DNA of 12,540 nt from Candidatus Thorarchaeota archaeon (GTDB taxonomy: Archaea > Asgardarchaeota > Thorarchaeia > Thorarchaeales > Thorarchaeaceae), in assembly GCA_016840245.1 (NCBI GenBank), contig JAEOST010000490.1, forward strand, positions 1 through 12,540, written 5' to 3'. The notes under the pieces were generated by a model. That model saw only the letters and a list, made by a program, of their open reading frames with translations, ran no database searches and was not told the origin of the DNA. The position numbers were made by a program, and so were the translations under genes. Shown one piece after another: positions 12,424 to 12,540 of this stretch (position 1 is its first letter; each line of letters begins with the position of its first letter).

Positions 12424-12540
12424 CTATGGTTTCAGCTTAGTTTCACGCCAATTCCGCTGCTTTGGAGTCCTTCGCACCTTACCACCAGTCTTTACAACCG
12501 CCCATGTAGGAACAGAGCTGTTACTTCTCATAGCTCGTGC
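12424..12540 (-). CDS. rpl39e: Ribosomal protein L39e (5' end outside the window)
   Basis: The last 38 residues are visible, up to a double TAG TAG stop. The VPTWAVVKTGGKVRRTPKQR segment followed by NWRETKLKP matches the C-terminal two thirds of L39e (usual form: VPxWVxxKTxxxVxxxPKRRxWRRxxLK). L39e is a small basic protein lining the exit tunnel. About 13 residues are missing beyond the right edge. It is the usual first partner of L31e in archaeal operons. Confidence 0.92.
   Translation of the reverse strand, partial: ARAMRSNSSVPTWAVVKTGGKVRRTPKQRNWRETKLKP

Noticed and set aside
1..12540. Mobile element, CRISPR array, defence or toxin-antitoxin system
   Set aside because: No transposase, integrase, direct-repeat array, attachment site or toxin-like pair was seen; the window is conserved housekeeping chromosome.

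Overview
The window is archaeal chromosome. Evidence: archaeal/eukaryotic-type ribosomal proteins (L39e, L31e, L18a/LX, P0, P1-type L12), aIF6, prefoldin alpha, Spt5, Sec61-gamma/SecE and SRP receptor FtsY in classic archaeal neighbourhoods, archaeal TATA-like boxes, Shine-Dalgarno motifs of the GAGGTGAT type, and an intron-containing tRNA. A standard FtsZ argues against most Thermoproteota. Moderate G+C, many TTG/GTG starts and acidic extensions on several translation proteins would fit an Asgard (Thorarchaeia-like) or a euryarchaeal genome; the lineage is inference and is not proven here.

Layout. Only the left-end gene, a radical SAM protein (1-795, 5' end outside the window), reads on the plus strand; everything else reads leftwards. 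From right to left: (a) a translation/secretion operon rpl39e-rpl31e-aIF6-rpl18a-pfdA-ftsY (12540-9712) with 4-bp overlaps or gaps of about 15 bp or less; (b) argF and a PfkB-family sugar kinase, then ftsZ (9648-6533); (c) secE-spt5 (6433-5534); (d) a leader with a candidate 37-codon ORF, then the ribosomal stalk operon rpl11-rpl1-rpl10(P0)-rpl12(P1) (5418-2784), closed by a hairpin plus T6 terminator; (e) a compact histone-deacetylase-family enzyme and two tandem paralogous two-helix membrane proteins (2659-1274); (f) a structured intergenic stretch, a tRNA-Arg(UCU) carrying an intron in its D-loop, and a possible 45-residue protein (1265-807). No stretch longer than 300 bases lacks a gene.

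How the genes work together. Most of the window is core information processing: the L11/L1/P0/P1 stalk recruits translational GTPases, aIF6 controls subunit joining, Spt5 links RNA polymerase to ribosomes, and prefoldin, FtsY and SecE handle folding and membrane targeting of nascent proteins. FtsZ adds cell division and ArgF arginine synthesis.

Most notable departures from the ordinary: Spt5 carries a C2HC zinc-finger-like insertion inside its NGN domain plus an acidic tail; L31e has an acidic N-terminal extension of about 57 residues; tRNA-Arg has an intron at a non-canonical site; the L11 operon seems to have a translationally coupled leader ORF; secE-spt5 and the L11 operon share an extended promoter block. 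Several starts (rpl11, spt5, ftsZ) were moved inward from the longest ORF because a good ribosome binding site sits before the inner start. I see no mobile element, CRISPR array or defence system.
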